64,000 bases of DNA, taken from positions 2,328,501 to 2,392,500 of the forward strand of contig PHSP01000001.1 in the NCBI GenBank assembly GCA_002862125.1. The letters are read 5' to 3'. Position 1 is the stretch's first letter. Every line of letters begins with the position of its first letter. Both the position numbers and the translations under genes were made by a program. Positions 8,724-17,789 of the stretch are shown piece by piece. The stretch is from Methylobacter sp. KS41. GTDB taxonomy: Bacteria > Pseudomonadota > Gammaproteobacteria > Methylococcales > Methylomonadaceae. The notes beneath the pieces were generated by a model. It was given only the letters and a program-made list of their open reading frames with translations, was not told where the DNA came from and did no database searches.

Positions 8724-10046
8724 ATGACCGCTATCCCTCAATCATGCGACGTGCTGATCATCGGCGGCGGGCCAGCCGGAAGCAGTGCGGCCACGCACCT
8801 GGCGCAAGCCGGTATTGATGTCGTCCTGCTTGAACGCAGCGTATTTCCCAGAAATCAGGTGGGTGAAAGCCTGATTCCGCATATCTGGAAATTCTCCGAT
8901 ATGACCGGGGTGTCGGAAAAAATCGAACAGGAAGGTTTTTTGGCCAAGGCTGGCGGCATTACTGTCTGGAATGACAAAATCCACCAGATACTGTTTTCCG
9001 ATTTTGGCTATACCCGGCCGGGCCTGCATGTCGAGCGTGATATTTTCGACGACATTCTGCTTAAACACGCCGGATGCCGCGGGGCGCGGGTGTTTAACGA
9101 AGTTTCGGTCAGGGCGGCCGATTTCAGCGACAGCCAGGGGACCAAAATTGCTTACACCGACAAGCGCGGCCACAGCAACCTTGAAGGCGCTATCCGGTGT
9201 CAATATGTTATTGACGCCAGCGGCCATAGTTCCTTTTTGGCAAATCAGTTTAAAGTCCGCCAGACCATCAGCACGCGATTTAATTTTTTATCGCTTTGGG
9301 GCTATTATGAAAATTCCCGCTTCGTCGGCGTTGACCGGAAAAGCTATGCTTCGGAGGCGCTGGCTACCGTGAAACCAGTGACCTTTGTCATGTCGTTTGA
9401 AGACGGTTGGGTCTGGCATATTGTGCTGAGGGGAAAGACCAGCGTCGGCCTGATTGTACCGACCGGACGCACAAAAGGCATGGGCCGGCAGCAACGCGAA
9501 GAATTCTTCAAGCATACCTGCGAGCACCTGCCGCATTTAAACAAATTGCTGGAACCGGCAAAATTTATTGAAGGTTCGCTGCAATACCGCCCTGACTATT
9601 CCTATTATTCCAAAAATGTCTGCGGCGAAAATTATTACTGCATCGGCGACGCCGCCGCTTTTGTCGACCCCATATTTTCCCATGGCGTGCAAAACGCCTT
9701 CTACAACGCCGCCGCCGCAACGCTGGCGATCAAGGAATCCCTCAAAAACCCAAAACAGCGATTTCGTTACAGCCAGTTGTGCGAAAGTCGCATGCAACAG
9801 TTTTATGGTTTCTCAAGAGCCTTGTCATTGGGAGATTTCGGCTGTAACGGGGTCAATCCGGCGCTGGTAAAAAGCCTGATGAAGTCACTGCCGCCGCTGG
9901 AACTGGAACTGATTCTGGCCGCCTCGGAAATGACCAGCCGCTCGGAAAACTTCCGCCTGTTAGCTCGAGAAGCGGGCGTGTTGGGACGCTTTGACGATAA
10001 TTTTTCCGGCCAAAAAAGAGCGCCGGTTGCAGCATTGGAGTTTTAA
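8724..10046 (+). CDS. FAD-dependent halogenase-like oxidoreductase
   Basis: A 440-residue flavoprotein with the FAD-binding GGGPAGSSAA motif at residues 14-23, ERSVFPRNQVGESL (typical of flavin halogenases and geranylgeranyl reductases) at 38-50, and CIGDAAAFVDPIFSHGV near residue 310. Lys75 in FLAKAGG is in the place of the catalytic lysine of FADH2-dependent halogenases, and DGWVWHIVL partly matches the halogenase WxWxIP motif. Family members chlorinate phenols, pyrroles or indoles, or act as simple monooxygenases. No carrier protein, NRPS or PKS gene is near, and no flavin reductase, so the substrate is unknown and halogenation itself is inference. Confidence 0.75.
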   Translation: MTAIPQSCDVLIIGGGPAGSSAATHLAQAGIDVVLLERSVFPRNQVGESLIPHIWKFSDMTGVSEKIEQEGFLAKAGGITVWNDKIHQILFSDFGYTRPGLHVERDIFDDILLKHAGCRGARVFNEVSVRAADFSDSQGTKIAYTDKRGHSNLEGAIRCQYVIDASGHSSFLANQFKVRQTISTRFNFLSLWGYYENSRFVGVDRKSYASEALATVKPVTFVMSFEDGWVWHIVLRGKTSVGLIVPTGRTKGMGRQQREEFFKHTCEHLPHLNKLLEPAKFIEGSLQYRPDYSYYSKNVCGENYYCIGDAAAFVDPIFSHGVQNAFYNAAAATLAIKESLKNPKQRFRYSQLCESRMQQFYGFSRALSLGDFGCNGVNPALVKSLMKSLPPLELELILAASEMTSRSENFRLLAREAGVLGRFDDNFSGQKRAPVAALEF

Positions 10047-10216
10047 ACAAGCTCGTACAGCCGTTATATTTACCGATGTACAAGCTGCTGCAGGTGATAG
10101 AAAATGATTTGCGCTTCACTGAACTTATAAAGCCTGCAATTTGGCGGTGATATATCCGGCTTTGTTGAATGCCGGAATGTTGCTGAGTTGCAGGGTCATA
10201 ACCGGAACGAACCTTT

Positions 10217-12367
10217 TTATCGATTGCGCCGCCAGTCATGATATCGCCCTACCCACTCCAATAGTCCGCGCGGCGCATGATTGCGTTTCCAGACGCCGGC
10301 GGCATATTTATTGGCTTCGGCCAGAGTCGGATAAGTATGAATCGTACCCAAAATCTTGTTCAGGCCTAGACCGTGCTTCATCGCCAGCACAAATTCAGCA
10401 AGCAGGTCGCCGGCATGCTCGCCAACGATGGTGACGCCGACAATTTTATCCTTGCCGGGTTGGGTCAGCACCTTGACAAAGCCATGTGCTTCGCCGTCGG
10501 TAATCGCCCGATCCAGATCGTCAATACCAAAGATTGAAACCTCATAACCGATGCCCTGGGCTTTGGCATCCTGCTCATTCAAACCGGCTCTGGCGACTTC
10601 CGGATCGGTAAAGGTCGCCCAGGGAATCACCGAATAATCGGCGCGAAACTTTTTGAGCTGGCCGAACAAGGCATTAACCGCCGCATACCAGGCTTGATGC
10701 GCGGCCGTGTGGGTAAACTGGTAGGGTCCAGCGACATCGCCAACGGCATAAATATTGGGGTAATTAGTTTGCTGAAAGGCATTAGTGTCTATGGTTTTAC
10801 GCGGCGATAATTTAATGCCCAGTTCATCAATGCCATAGCCTTTGATATTGGCTGCACGGCCTATAGCCACCAGGACCTGATCGAAATTAATCCTGACTGT
10901 CCGCCCCTGGAATTCAGCCAATAAAATTTTCTCGCCATTTTCGACTATGAATTGCCTGGCGGTATGATTTACGCGCACATCAACGCCTTCTTTCCGGAAA
11001 CGATCCATCACTGCTTCCGATACATCAGGGTCTTCACGCAGCATGATGCGTGGCGCCATTTCCACCTGTATCACCTGACTGCCCAGACGGGCGAAAGTCT
11101 GCGCCAGTTCGCAGCCGATTGGTCCTCCGCCCAGTATCAGCAAACGCTTCGGCAACACTCTAAGATTCCAGATTGTATCCGAGGTCAGATAGTCAATCTG
11201 TTCAATGCCAGGAACCGGCGGCACGAATGGACTAGCGCCGGCGGCGATGATAATTGAGCGGGTGGCGAGCGTCTTGACTCCCCCGGCGAAGGTCACCTCA
11301 ACTTCCCAGGGCGAAACGATTTTGGCCGCGCCCTGAATGACATCGACGCCCAGTTTGGTATAACGTTCGATGGAATCATGCGGTTCGACGGTTTTTATAA
11401 TCCGCTGCACCCGCTCCATCACTTCGGCGAACTCGAAATCAGTTCCTGCTTGCTTGATGCCAAATTCCTTGGCGCGTTTGACATGAGACAAAAACTTGGC
11501 TGTCCGGATCAAAGCCTTGGACGGCACGCAGCCGGTATTCAGGCAGTCGCCGCCCATTTTGTGCTTTTCGATCAAAGTGACTTTGGCATTCACGGCAGCA
11601 GCGATGTAAGCCGAAACCAGACCACCGGCGCCGGCGCCTATCACTACCAAATTGTTATCAAAGCGCACTGGCTTGGTCCAGCGTGCATAAATTTTACGTT
11701 GTTTGACCATGTCTATCAGTTTCCTGGTCAGCAGTGGAAACACGCCCAGCAAGGCAAACGAACCCAACAAGGCCGGAGACAATATGCCGGAGAGTGAATC
11801 GATTTTCGCCAGCTGGGTACCGGCATTGACGTAAACCAAAGTGCCGGCCAGCATGCCGGCTTGGCTGACCCAGTAAAAGGTTCTGGTCTTGATAGGCGTC
11901 AAACCCATGGCCAGATTGATCATGAAAAACGGAAACAACGGCACCAGCCGCAAGGTGAATAAATAGAAGGCGCCATCGCGGCTCAAACCTTCATCGAAGG
12001 CTTGCAGGCGCTCGCTAAACCGGGATTTGACCCAATCTCTAAATAGAAAACGCGCAGCCAGAAAGGCCAAAGTCGCCCCTGAGGTTGAAACAATAGACAC
12101 AATGACTGTTCCCCAAAACAAACCGAACACGGCGCCTCCTGCCAGCGTCAATATCGCCGCCCCCGGCAGTGACAGCCCAGTTACCACGATATAAAGCGCT
12201 GCATAGAGTAGAACCGCAAAGGCTGGATGCTGCTGATGATAGCCGGTTATCGCTTCCTGCTGCAATTTTAGATTCTCCAAGGTCAGATACCGTTGCAGAT
12301 CAAGCGTGAAAAACACTGCCACCAGTGCCAAGATCAACACTAGCAATATAATTCTGGGCGCTTTCAT
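10217..12367 (-). CDS. Fusion of a VTT (TVP38/TMEM64) membrane domain with a dihydrolipoamide/mercuric-reductase-type flavoprotein
   Basis: The 716-residue protein has two parts. Residues 1-220 are a VTT/DedA-superfamily membrane domain with several helices and the FPxFMINLAMG re-entrant type motif. From about 235 a pyridine nucleotide-disulfide oxidoreductase follows: FAD motif VVIGAGAGG, redox motif GGDCLNTGCVPSK at about 272-284 with both cysteines, NAD(P)H motif GGGPIGCELA near 412, a second FAD motif NIYAVGDVAGP, and the dimerisation domain with HTYPTLAE near 680. The mercury-binding NmerA domain and C-terminal vicinal cysteines of MerA are absent, so a mercuric reductase role is unlikely. 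The design suggests membrane-anchored disulfide or quinone reduction. Confidence 0.9.
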   Translation of the reverse strand: MKAPRIILLVLILALVAVFFTLDLQRYLTLENLKLQQEAITGYHQQHPAFAVLLYAALYIVVTGLSLPGAAILTLAGGAVFGLFWGTVIVSIVSTSGATLAFLAARFLFRDWVKSRFSERLQAFDEGLSRDGAFYLFTLRLVPLFPFFMINLAMGLTPIKTRTFYWVSQAGMLAGTLVYVNAGTQLAKIDSLSGILSPALLGSFALLGVFPLLTRKLIDMVKQRKIYARWTKPVRFDNNLVVIGAGAGGLVSAYIAAAVNAKVTLIEKHKMGGDCLNTGCVPSKALIRTAKFLSHVKRAKEFGIKQAGTDFEFAEVMERVQRIIKTVEPHDSIERYTKLGVDVIQGAAKIVSPWEVEVTFAGGVKTLATRSIIIAAGASPFVPPVPGIEQIDYLTSDTIWNLRVLPKRLLILGGGPIGCELAQTFARLGSQVIQVEMAPRIMLREDPDVSEAVMDRFRKEGVDVRVNHTARQFIVENGEKILLAEFQGRTVRINFDQVLVAIGRAANIKGYGIDELGIKLSPRKTIDTNAFQQTNYPNIYAVGDVAGPYQFTHTAAHQAWYAAVNALFGQLKKFRADYSVIPWATFTDPEVARAGLNEQDAKAQGIGYEVSIFGIDDLDRAITDGEAHGFVKVLTQPGKDKIVGVTIVGEHAGDLLAEFVLAMKHGLGLNKILGTIHTYPTLAEANKYAAGVWKRNHAPRGLLEWVGRYHDWRRNR

Positions 12368-12808
12368 TTCCCGCTACCGCCCGCAACTAAACGAATTACC
12401 GGATCTTTCATTCCGGTATTTGTAATTCGACTGTTTGATTGAACATTTTAAATTTCCTTAAAGGCTATCAGTATGGCTTTTGGCCTGGTTAACGCGTTGT
12501 TCTTTCTGATCGCCGGGGCTGAAGGTTACCTGCCCAGGCTCAATATAACATCGTCATTACATAACAGATACAGTATTAATGATTAGAGCTTCAACAACCG
12601 GCTCGGGCGAAGTTCAATGCGCCCTGGCAACTGATGCAGGCAGACGTTGAAGCCGTAACAAAGGAAAGCATTGAACACGGGCTCGTCATGCAGCAATTCC
12701 GGATCCAAATCACTTGCGCAATCAAGGTTTTTCAGCTTCAAAATCGATAACGGTGTACTTATAAAAATTTTCATGAAAAGCATCGGCGGCTCTTGGATTC
12801 GCTCCGAG
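12368..12808. other. Intergenic region with a doubtful small open frame
   Basis: This stretch separates the fusion flavoprotein gene from the metallophore cluster. An open frame of 66 codons runs on the minus strand from 12783 to 12583; it has no recognisable domain and an ordinary composition, so I do not call it a gene. No clear terminator for the metallophore operon, which ends at 12809, could be identified. Confidence 0.3.
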
Positions 12809-13360
12809 TCAAGATAGGCGCTGCCTCAACCAGTCATCAACGCTCAATCGACCGCCTCCGCTGAACATCAGCGCCGCCAACAGCAACAAATACATCAGCG
12901 GCAATTTGAAATTACCATAGCCTTGGTCGGTGATGGCATAGCCTTTCCACAATTCACCCAGGCTGTGCCACTCGGCGGGCCAATGCACGGCGGCAATGGC
13001 CACCACGGTCAACACTATAAACGCCGCGCAGAAGAAGCGGGTCATCAAGCCCAGAAACAATGCAATCGAGCCGATGACCTCCAGTCCGGTCGCCATTGTC
13101 CAACTGACATCGACCGGCAGCAAATTCACCGGAAACGGAAAAGCTAAACCGGCAAACCAGTTGTCGCCGTGGAGCTTTTCCAGACCGGCCTCGCCAAATT
13201 CGTAGGCCAGCAGCACTCGCAGAAATACCGGCGCCAGATCCTTGGCGCGGCTGTCGAACCAGTGTGAAAGTTTGCCGGGAATACTGCAAACCTGTGCGAT
13301 GCACGGTGACATAAGGCTTCCGGCACAAGCGTTGTGCTTGTTTTTTGTGGTATCGTTCAT
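12809..13360 (-). CDS. DoxX family membrane protein of the metallophore cluster (HvfX-like)
   Basis: This 183-residue protein has four hydrophobic helices. After a cytoplasmic lead of about 40 residues come [21 protein letters not shown] and [20 protein letters not shown], hallmarks of DoxX proteins. DoxX genes are a regular part of bufferin and Hvf metallophore operons, where their job is not settled; a redox or export role has been suggested for the family. The gene is last in the operon, 17 bases after hvfC, and starts at an ATG with GGAG upstream. Confidence 0.85.
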   Translation of the reverse strand: MNDTTKNKHNACAGSLMSPCIAQVCSIPGKLSHWFDSRAKDLAPVFLRVLLAYEFGEAGLEKLHGDNWFAGLAFPFPVNLLPVDVSWTMATGLEVIGSIALFLGLMTRFFCAAFIVLTVVAIAAVHWPAEWHSLGELWKGYAITDQGYGNFKLPLMYLLLLAALMFSGGGRLSVDDWLRQRLS

Positions 13361-13377
13361 GGGTCTGACTCCAAAGT

Positions 13378-14136
13378 TTATGCCGGGAGGATATCGATGA
13401 TCGCGCCCTGATGATGTAAGTCGGCCAGAATTTGCCGGCCGAACAGGGTTAATTCAATAAATTGTTCATCCGTGAGTTCGCCTTTCATTTCCTGCAATGC
13501 CTGTTGTCCGCTCAGGCCCTTTTGCAACAGCATGACCAGCTGGGCCGTAGCCGGATTCAGGGCGATAAACTGGACTTGATCATCGTTATTGCGAAAGCCG
13601 AGAATATGAGTTAGCGCAGCCGGTGTCTCCTCAGGCAGAAAGGCAGGACTGATTTCCTGTACCGGCCAATGGTAATGCAGTAATTGCATGACCGGCGCAA
13701 ACACCGGCGCTCCGGACAGTAATTGCGCATCGGACAGCGAGGTGATCGTTACCGGCTCAGCCTCGGCGATCGATAACTGCAATTCCATCCATTCGAAATG
13801 CGCCAGTTCGGCCAGAAACGGCAAGTCGCCTGGACGCTCACGCTCCTGGTGCAAATACTGCACAAATTCATCGGGTATCTGCCGGTAATAAGGCGACAAA
13901 CACTGATGTCCGGCGATAAAATCCAACACTAATGTCCGCCAGCTATCCCTGCTTAGAATGCTGTGTATGACAGGGAAGCATGTGCTCAGGCTTTCGTCGA
14001 ACTTGTTATAGAGCAGTTCGCGATAAATAGCCAAGCGTTCTGGCGCGAATCCTGCCGGAACACTGGCTGCTTGCGGTTGGCGCAGGTAATTCAGGAGCTG
14101 CCGTTGCAATTGTTGAAATTCAGGTGTATTGCTCAT
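13378..14136 (-). CDS. hvfC: HvfC/BufC-type RiPP maturation partner (DUF2063)
   Basis: The 252-residue protein has an N-terminal DUF2063 domain in residues 1-95, with the conserved [21 protein letters not shown] segment, in which the N-terminal helices would recognise the precursor peptide. The rest is a mixed sheet domain seen in HvfC, BufC and more distantly MbnC. In studied clusters this protein binds the leader peptide and forms a complex with the iron-dependent MNIO enzyme to modify cysteines. Its start codon overlaps the stop of hvfB by four bases, so translation is coupled, which fits a heterodimer. Confidence 0.85.
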   Translation of the reverse strand: MSNTPEFQQLQRQLLNYLRQPQAASVPAGFAPERLAIYRELLYNKFDESLSTCFPVIHSILSRDSWRTLVLDFIAGHQCLSPYYRQIPDEFVQYLHQERERPGDLPFLAELAHFEWMELQLSIAEAEPVTITSLSDAQLLSGAPVFAPVMQLLHYHWPVQEISPAFLPEETPAALTHILGFRNNDDQVQFIALNPATAQLVMLLQKGLSGQQALQEMKGELTDEQFIELTLFGRQILADLHHQGAIIDILPA

Positions 14137-15005
14137 GCCGCCGCCACGCTGACGTCATGTATGTTGCGGCAATCCGCATAATGCCGTTGCAAGGTGCGAA
14201 TCTGTTCCACTTCGACCAGTAGCTCGGATAGCGGCGGAATATTGCTGTCGCGCTCCACTAGGGCCGGAAACACGCCAAAGCACCGGTAGGCTTCAGCCAG
14301 CAAGTCCCACACCGGCTCTATCGTGTTTTGTCCATGAGTATCGATAATCAAACCGGACGGCTCCAGGTCGTGACCGGCGACATGCCCATAGACGATGCGC
14401 TCTCCCGGCAAGCCGCGTAAAAATTTAACGGGGTCGTAGTCATGATTGACACTGTTAACGTAGATGTTGTTGACATCCAAATGCAGATAACAATCGGCTT
14501 CCGACAATACAGCGTTGATGAAACTCAGCTCATTCATCTCCGCCTGCGGCGGCTGAATGTAGTAAGATGCGTTCTCCAAAGCGATGGGCCGTTCCAGAAT
14601 ATCCTGAGTCTGGCGAATGCGGCGAGCAACGTGTTTGACCGCCTGTCCGGTGAAGGGTATCGGGTATAAATCATATAAGTGCCCCTCGTCACTGCAAAAA
14701 CTCAAGTGCTCGGTGTATAAAGCAAAATCGTGATAATCAAGAAAGTGTTTCACCTCCTGTAAATACGTTGCGTCCAGCGGAGCCGGGCCGCCCAGCGACA
14801 GCGCCAAACCGTGCGCCACGAAACTGTGACGCTCGGTCAGACTGCGGAACAGCTTACCGGGATGACCGCCGACGCCGATCCAATTTTCCGGCGATACTTC
14901 AAAAAAGTTGATGCTATCCGGTATCCCGGCTTGCAACGCGGGGAAAAGCGCGCGCCGCAAACCCAGACCGGAACCGGTCAAACCGAAAGGATTGGATAAG
15001 GTCAT
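14133..15005 (-). CDS. hvfB: HvfB/BufB-type MNIO RiPP maturase (DUF692)
   Basis: From the ATG at 15005 the protein has 290 residues, the usual size for MNIO (multinuclear non-heme iron oxidative) enzymes; a longer frame to 15095 would run into hvfA. The TIM-barrel iron ligands appear in order: the EVSPENW start strand, LYTEHLSF, ENASYY, LHLDVNNIYVN, YGHVAGH, IDTHGQ and the late ERDSNIPPL. Characterised relatives convert cysteines in the precursor into oxazolone-thioamide or thiooxazole groups that bind copper(I). The gene lies 16 bases after hvfA, with GGAG upstream, in the fixed order A-B-C-DoxX. Confidence 0.9.
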   Translation of the reverse strand: MTLSNPFGLTGSGLGLRRALFPALQAGIPDSINFFEVSPENWIGVGGHPGKLFRSLTERHSFVAHGLALSLGGPAPLDATYLQEVKHFLDYHDFALYTEHLSFCSDEGHLYDLYPIPFTGQAVKHVARRIRQTQDILERPIALENASYYIQPPQAEMNELSFINAVLSEADCYLHLDVNNIYVNSVNHDYDPVKFLRGLPGERIVYGHVAGHDLEPSGLIIDTHGQNTIEPVWDLLAEAYRCFGVFPALVERDSNIPPLSELLVEVEQIRTLQRHYADCRNIHDVSVAAA

Positions 15006-15021
15006 CGGCAGTTGCTCCGTC

Positions 15022-15351
15022 TTATTTAGCTGTTTTGCCGCTGCAGCCGCCTTCCGGCATCTTAGCGCTACAACCAGCTTCCGGCATTTTTCCACTGCAT
15101 CCGCCTTCCGCGCCTTTCATGCCTTTCATTTTGTTGGCGCCGCATTTACCTTCGCCGCACTTGCCCTCTTTCATTTTTTTGCCGCTGCAACCGCCTTCAT
15201 TCATTTTCTCGTCAGCGGCAGCCAATTGTTGCCCGGTGTTGATGCCGGACATCGCAAACGGATTCTCGCCTGCTTGAATGGCTGGCGCCGCACCAAATAA
15301 AGTAGAGGCCAAGGCTGTACCTAAAGTCAAAGATAAGGTCTTTTTGTTCAT
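15022..15351 (-). CDS. hvfA: HvfA-type RiPP metallophore precursor, six-cysteine
   Basis: The 109-residue precursor has a Sec signal peptide (residues 1-27), a short linker, and a core with six cysteines (55, 65, 70, 85, 94, 103). Two sit in exact EGKCG motifs back to back (residues 62-71), the motif modified by HvfB and HvfC; the other four are in EGGCSGK or EAGCSAK variants. Glycine, lysine and methionine fill the spaces. The peptide is expected to be modified in the cytoplasm, exported by Sec and to bind copper(I). GGAG lies before the ATG. It is first in the operon, so it may be made in excess over the enzymes. Confidence 0.88.
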   Translation of the reverse strand: MNKKTLSLTLGTALASTLFGAAPAIQAGENPFAMSGINTGQQLAAADEKMNEGGCSGKKMKEGKCGEGKCGANKMKGMKGAEGGCSGKMPEAGCSAKMPEGGCSGKTAK

Positions 15352-15997
15352 GTTTAAAGCTCCAAAATGGGTTAAGAATTATCAGGAAGGCCAACATAAC
15401 CTTCCTGCCTCATCAGTCGGAGCCGGACAGGATTCCTTACATACTTGTTCGCCTTATACAAAAACAATGCTGGCGGATGATTTTCGGCAACAACCGAAAT
15501 GTTACAGCGATTCCCAATTAATGACCGCCAAACAAATGCAAGAGGCTACAAATTAACCGCTGGCGATGACCGCACATTCCATCCTAAAAGCCTCACTGGC
15601 CATTTTGGTCCTCGGGACTTTTGTTTTTTAACCTTGATACGCCGGTGTTATTATATTTATCTTGTTGGCTTTGTCAGTCGGGCGTTTTTGAACCTCGGAG
15701 GAACCGCGAGAAAAATATCAGCGGCGTGCAGAATAACAACGCTCGTCATAAATCAAGAAAATGTTTGATGCGCACATCGATTTCGTGAGTTTGAGTGCAA
15801 TTATAAAAACAGCGGGCCCTGTTAAAAATTAGCTGCACCTGGTTTAGCGGGTGTAACCTGCCGATGCTTAAACTTTTGATGCGCCTGAAAATAAAACAGA
15901 GCGGAGATTGTCCACTTAACATGCTCGGGAACATAGGCCAACTAAAAGGTCTCAGTTATTCCTGATTCAGCCTATGTCCCGAACAGTTTAGTCGCCT
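15352..15997. promoter_or_regulatory. Upstream region of the metallophore operon
   Basis: This 646-base stretch must hold the hvfA promoter. A perfect inverted repeat TTTCGG-CAACAA-CCGAAA at 15482-15499, about 130 bases before the ATG, is a candidate operator. At 15608-15630 a short GTCC/GGAC hairpin precedes TTTTGTTTTTT on the plus strand. A longer hairpin, 15926-15938 against 15970-15981, lies just past the stop of the small lipoprotein gene and may end that transcript. No sigma-70 or ECF promoter could be fixed by eye. Confidence 0.35.
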
Positions 15998-16210
15998 TTA
16001 TGAACCCTCGGATAACAATTCCGGCCAGCCATGTTGCTCTTGCCATAGCCGGTCTTTTTCTTTGTCGCATTGACCAACATGATTACCTGCTTTCATCAAA
16101 CAATGTTCATAATTTGCTTTTAAACTGGCCACCGTGTCAATCGAGGGAGTGTTTGACGCACAACCTGAAATAACAAAGGATGCCGCTACAAAATATATAA
16201 ACTTATTCAT
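15998..16210 (-). CDS. Small lipoprotein, unknown function
   Basis: A 70-residue protein with a clear lipoprotein signal peptide and lipobox VISGC (Cys17). The mature chain of about 54 residues has two further cysteines (ANYEHCLMKAG and GQCDKEKDR), perhaps a disulfide, and many charged residues. An AGAGG site precedes the ATG. It resembles the small cell-envelope lipoproteins annotated as hypothetical in many gammaproteobacteria. It is alone and lies on the same strand as hvfA but 650 bases upstream, so a link to the metallophore is unproven. Confidence 0.65.
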   Translation of the reverse strand: MNKFIYFVAASFVISGCASNTPSIDTVASLKANYEHCLMKAGNHVGQCDKEKDRLWQEQHGWPELLSEGS

Positions 16211-16640
16211 AATAATACCTCTATATTTTTACGAGTAGTTTATGATCAGCTTGTTCCACCTTTCGAAAAAGTTGAAGTAAGCGCCTAGCCGTTTTTTGAT
16301 GCTCCGTACCGGTTTGTACAGAACTTATTCAGGAAGTTGTTAACGGCTAAAATCGTCCACCTGGAATTCTCGGACCATGAGGCGGCGCAATAAGTTCCAG
16401 GTAAAGCCGGTCACTGACCTCGCGCGGCTGAAACCCGGATGGTTTTTGGCCAAAAAGAGTCAATTCGTGTCAGGCGTTGCAATCCGATGGGTATGAAAAG
16501 CAGGCCGTACTGGATAGGCCAGGTGGAACTAATTAACCTTAAGCCCGCAAGTTAAAAAGCGATTGTTCAAATTTTTTTGTAAGGTTTATGCTCTTCTTAC
16601 GACTTAGAACATATTGTAGGTTTGAACAAGGAGAGCTTCC
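16211..16640. promoter_or_regulatory. Promoter region of the PiT-arsM-sigma operon
   Basis: These 430 bases precede the phosphate transporter. A nine-base inverted repeat, TTGTTCAAA (16563-16571) and TTTGAACAA (16621-16629), ends next to the AGGAGA ribosome-binding site, so a protein or RNA fold there could control translation or initiation. GGAACT at 16525 resembles an ECF -35 element but no matching -10 was confirmed. Confidence 0.3.
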
Positions 16641-17765
16641 ATGCTCATAAGCTTTTTATTCATCAGTGTCTGCTTTTTGGCCTATGCCAACGGGGCCAAC
16701 GATAACTTTAAAGGCGTGGCTAGTTTATTCGGCAGTGGTATTGCCAGCTACCGGCTGGCTTTGACTTGGGCGGCGCTGACGACATTCGCCGGTTCGATTG
16801 CGGCTTTGTTTCTGGCGCAAACTTTGATGGTCAAGTTTTCCGGCAAAGGGCTGGCCCCGGATGGACTGATTCATACACTGCCTTTCATGATCGCGGTTGC
16901 GGGCGGCGCCGGGATGACTGTGACTATGGCCGCTCGCTCCGGTTTTCCGGTTTCCACGACGCATGCCCTGCTGGGCGCTATGGCCGGCAGTACGTTATTG
17001 GCTACATCAGGCAACATCAATCCGGCGCCTTTGCTGAACAATTTTGTGCTGCCGTTATTATTAAGCCCGTTGGTAGCGTTGCTTTTGTCCGCAGTGTTGT
17101 ACCGGGTTCTTAATAAGTTAACGCTTAAGCAACAATTCGAAAATCCAGTTTGCTTATGCGTGGAAACCGCCGATAATCTTGCGCTGGCTGGCGCTGAAAA
17201 TATGACCATGACAAGCGGTGCCGCAACCTCCGCGGCAATAAGCATAGACCGGCAGGATGCCTGCGTTGAACGGCAAGCCGGAGTGATATTAGGCTTCAAT
17301 CCCGGCAGCCAGCGTGACAGACTGCATTTTTGCAGCGCCGGCGCGGTATGCTTTGCACGAGGCTTGAACGATACGCCAAAAATTGCCGCTTTATTGCTGT
17401 TAGCACCGGGCTTTACAATGCAGTGGATCATTATTTCCGTGGCGGTGGCGATGCTGCTGGGCGGTGTTCTAGGCACCCGGCGCGTAGCGGAAACCATGAG
17501 TCATAAAATAACGGCCATCACTCACGACCAGGGTCTGTCCGCCAATTTGGTGACGGCGCTGCTGGTGATTTTTGCCAGTAAGCTGGGATTGCCGGTATCG
17601 ACCACTCATGTTGCAGTCGGTTCTTTGTTCGGTATCGGCCTGGGAAGCGGTAAGGTCAATGGTGGCGTAGTCGCATCGATAGCGCTATCCTGGCTATTGA
17701 CGCTGCCATGCGCGGCCGTTTGTTCAGCAGCAATCTATTACACTGCCATTGGCGGACACTTTTAA
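16641..17765 (+). CDS. Inorganic phosphate transporter, PiT family
   Basis: The 374-residue membrane protein has both PiT signature repeats: YANGANDNFKGVASL near residues 13-27 and ARGLNDTPKIAALLL near 238-252, with two matching PVSTTH segments (GFPVSTTHALLGAM and GLPVSTTHVAVGSLFG). PiT proteins move metal-phosphate complexes with protons or sodium. Here the gene heads an operon with arsM and an ECF sigma factor (25 bases to arsM), so it may keep phosphate uptake, or arsenate exclusion, going under arsenic. Some PiT homologues have been linked to sulfate or metal. A strong AGGAGA precedes the ATG. Confidence 0.88.
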   Translation: MLISFLFISVCFLAYANGANDNFKGVASLFGSGIASYRLALTWAALTTFAGSIAALFLAQTLMVKFSGKGLAPDGLIHTLPFMIAVAGGAGMTVTMAARSGFPVSTTHALLGAMAGSTLLATSGNINPAPLLNNFVLPLLLSPLVALLLSAVLYRVLNKLTLKQQFENPVCLCVETADNLALAGAENMTMTSGAATSAAISIDRQDACVERQAGVILGFNPGSQRDRLHFCSAGAVCFARGLNDTPKIAALLLLAPGFTMQWIIISVAVAMLLGGVLGTRRVAETMSHKITAITHDQGLSANLVTALLVIFASKLGLPVSTTHVAVGSLFGIGLGSGKVNGGVVASIALSWLLTLPCAAVCSAAIYYTAIGGHF

Positions 17766-17789
17766 TAACTAAAAAATACGAGACATTTC

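Noticed and set aside
10217-12367. Mercuric reductase MerA
   Set aside because: The redox motif fits, but the NmerA domain and the C-terminal cysteine pair of MerA are absent and no mer gene is near.
12583-12783. Open frame of 66 codons on the minus strand
   Set aside because: No ribosome-binding site, no domain and no conserved-looking motif; I cannot separate it from chance.
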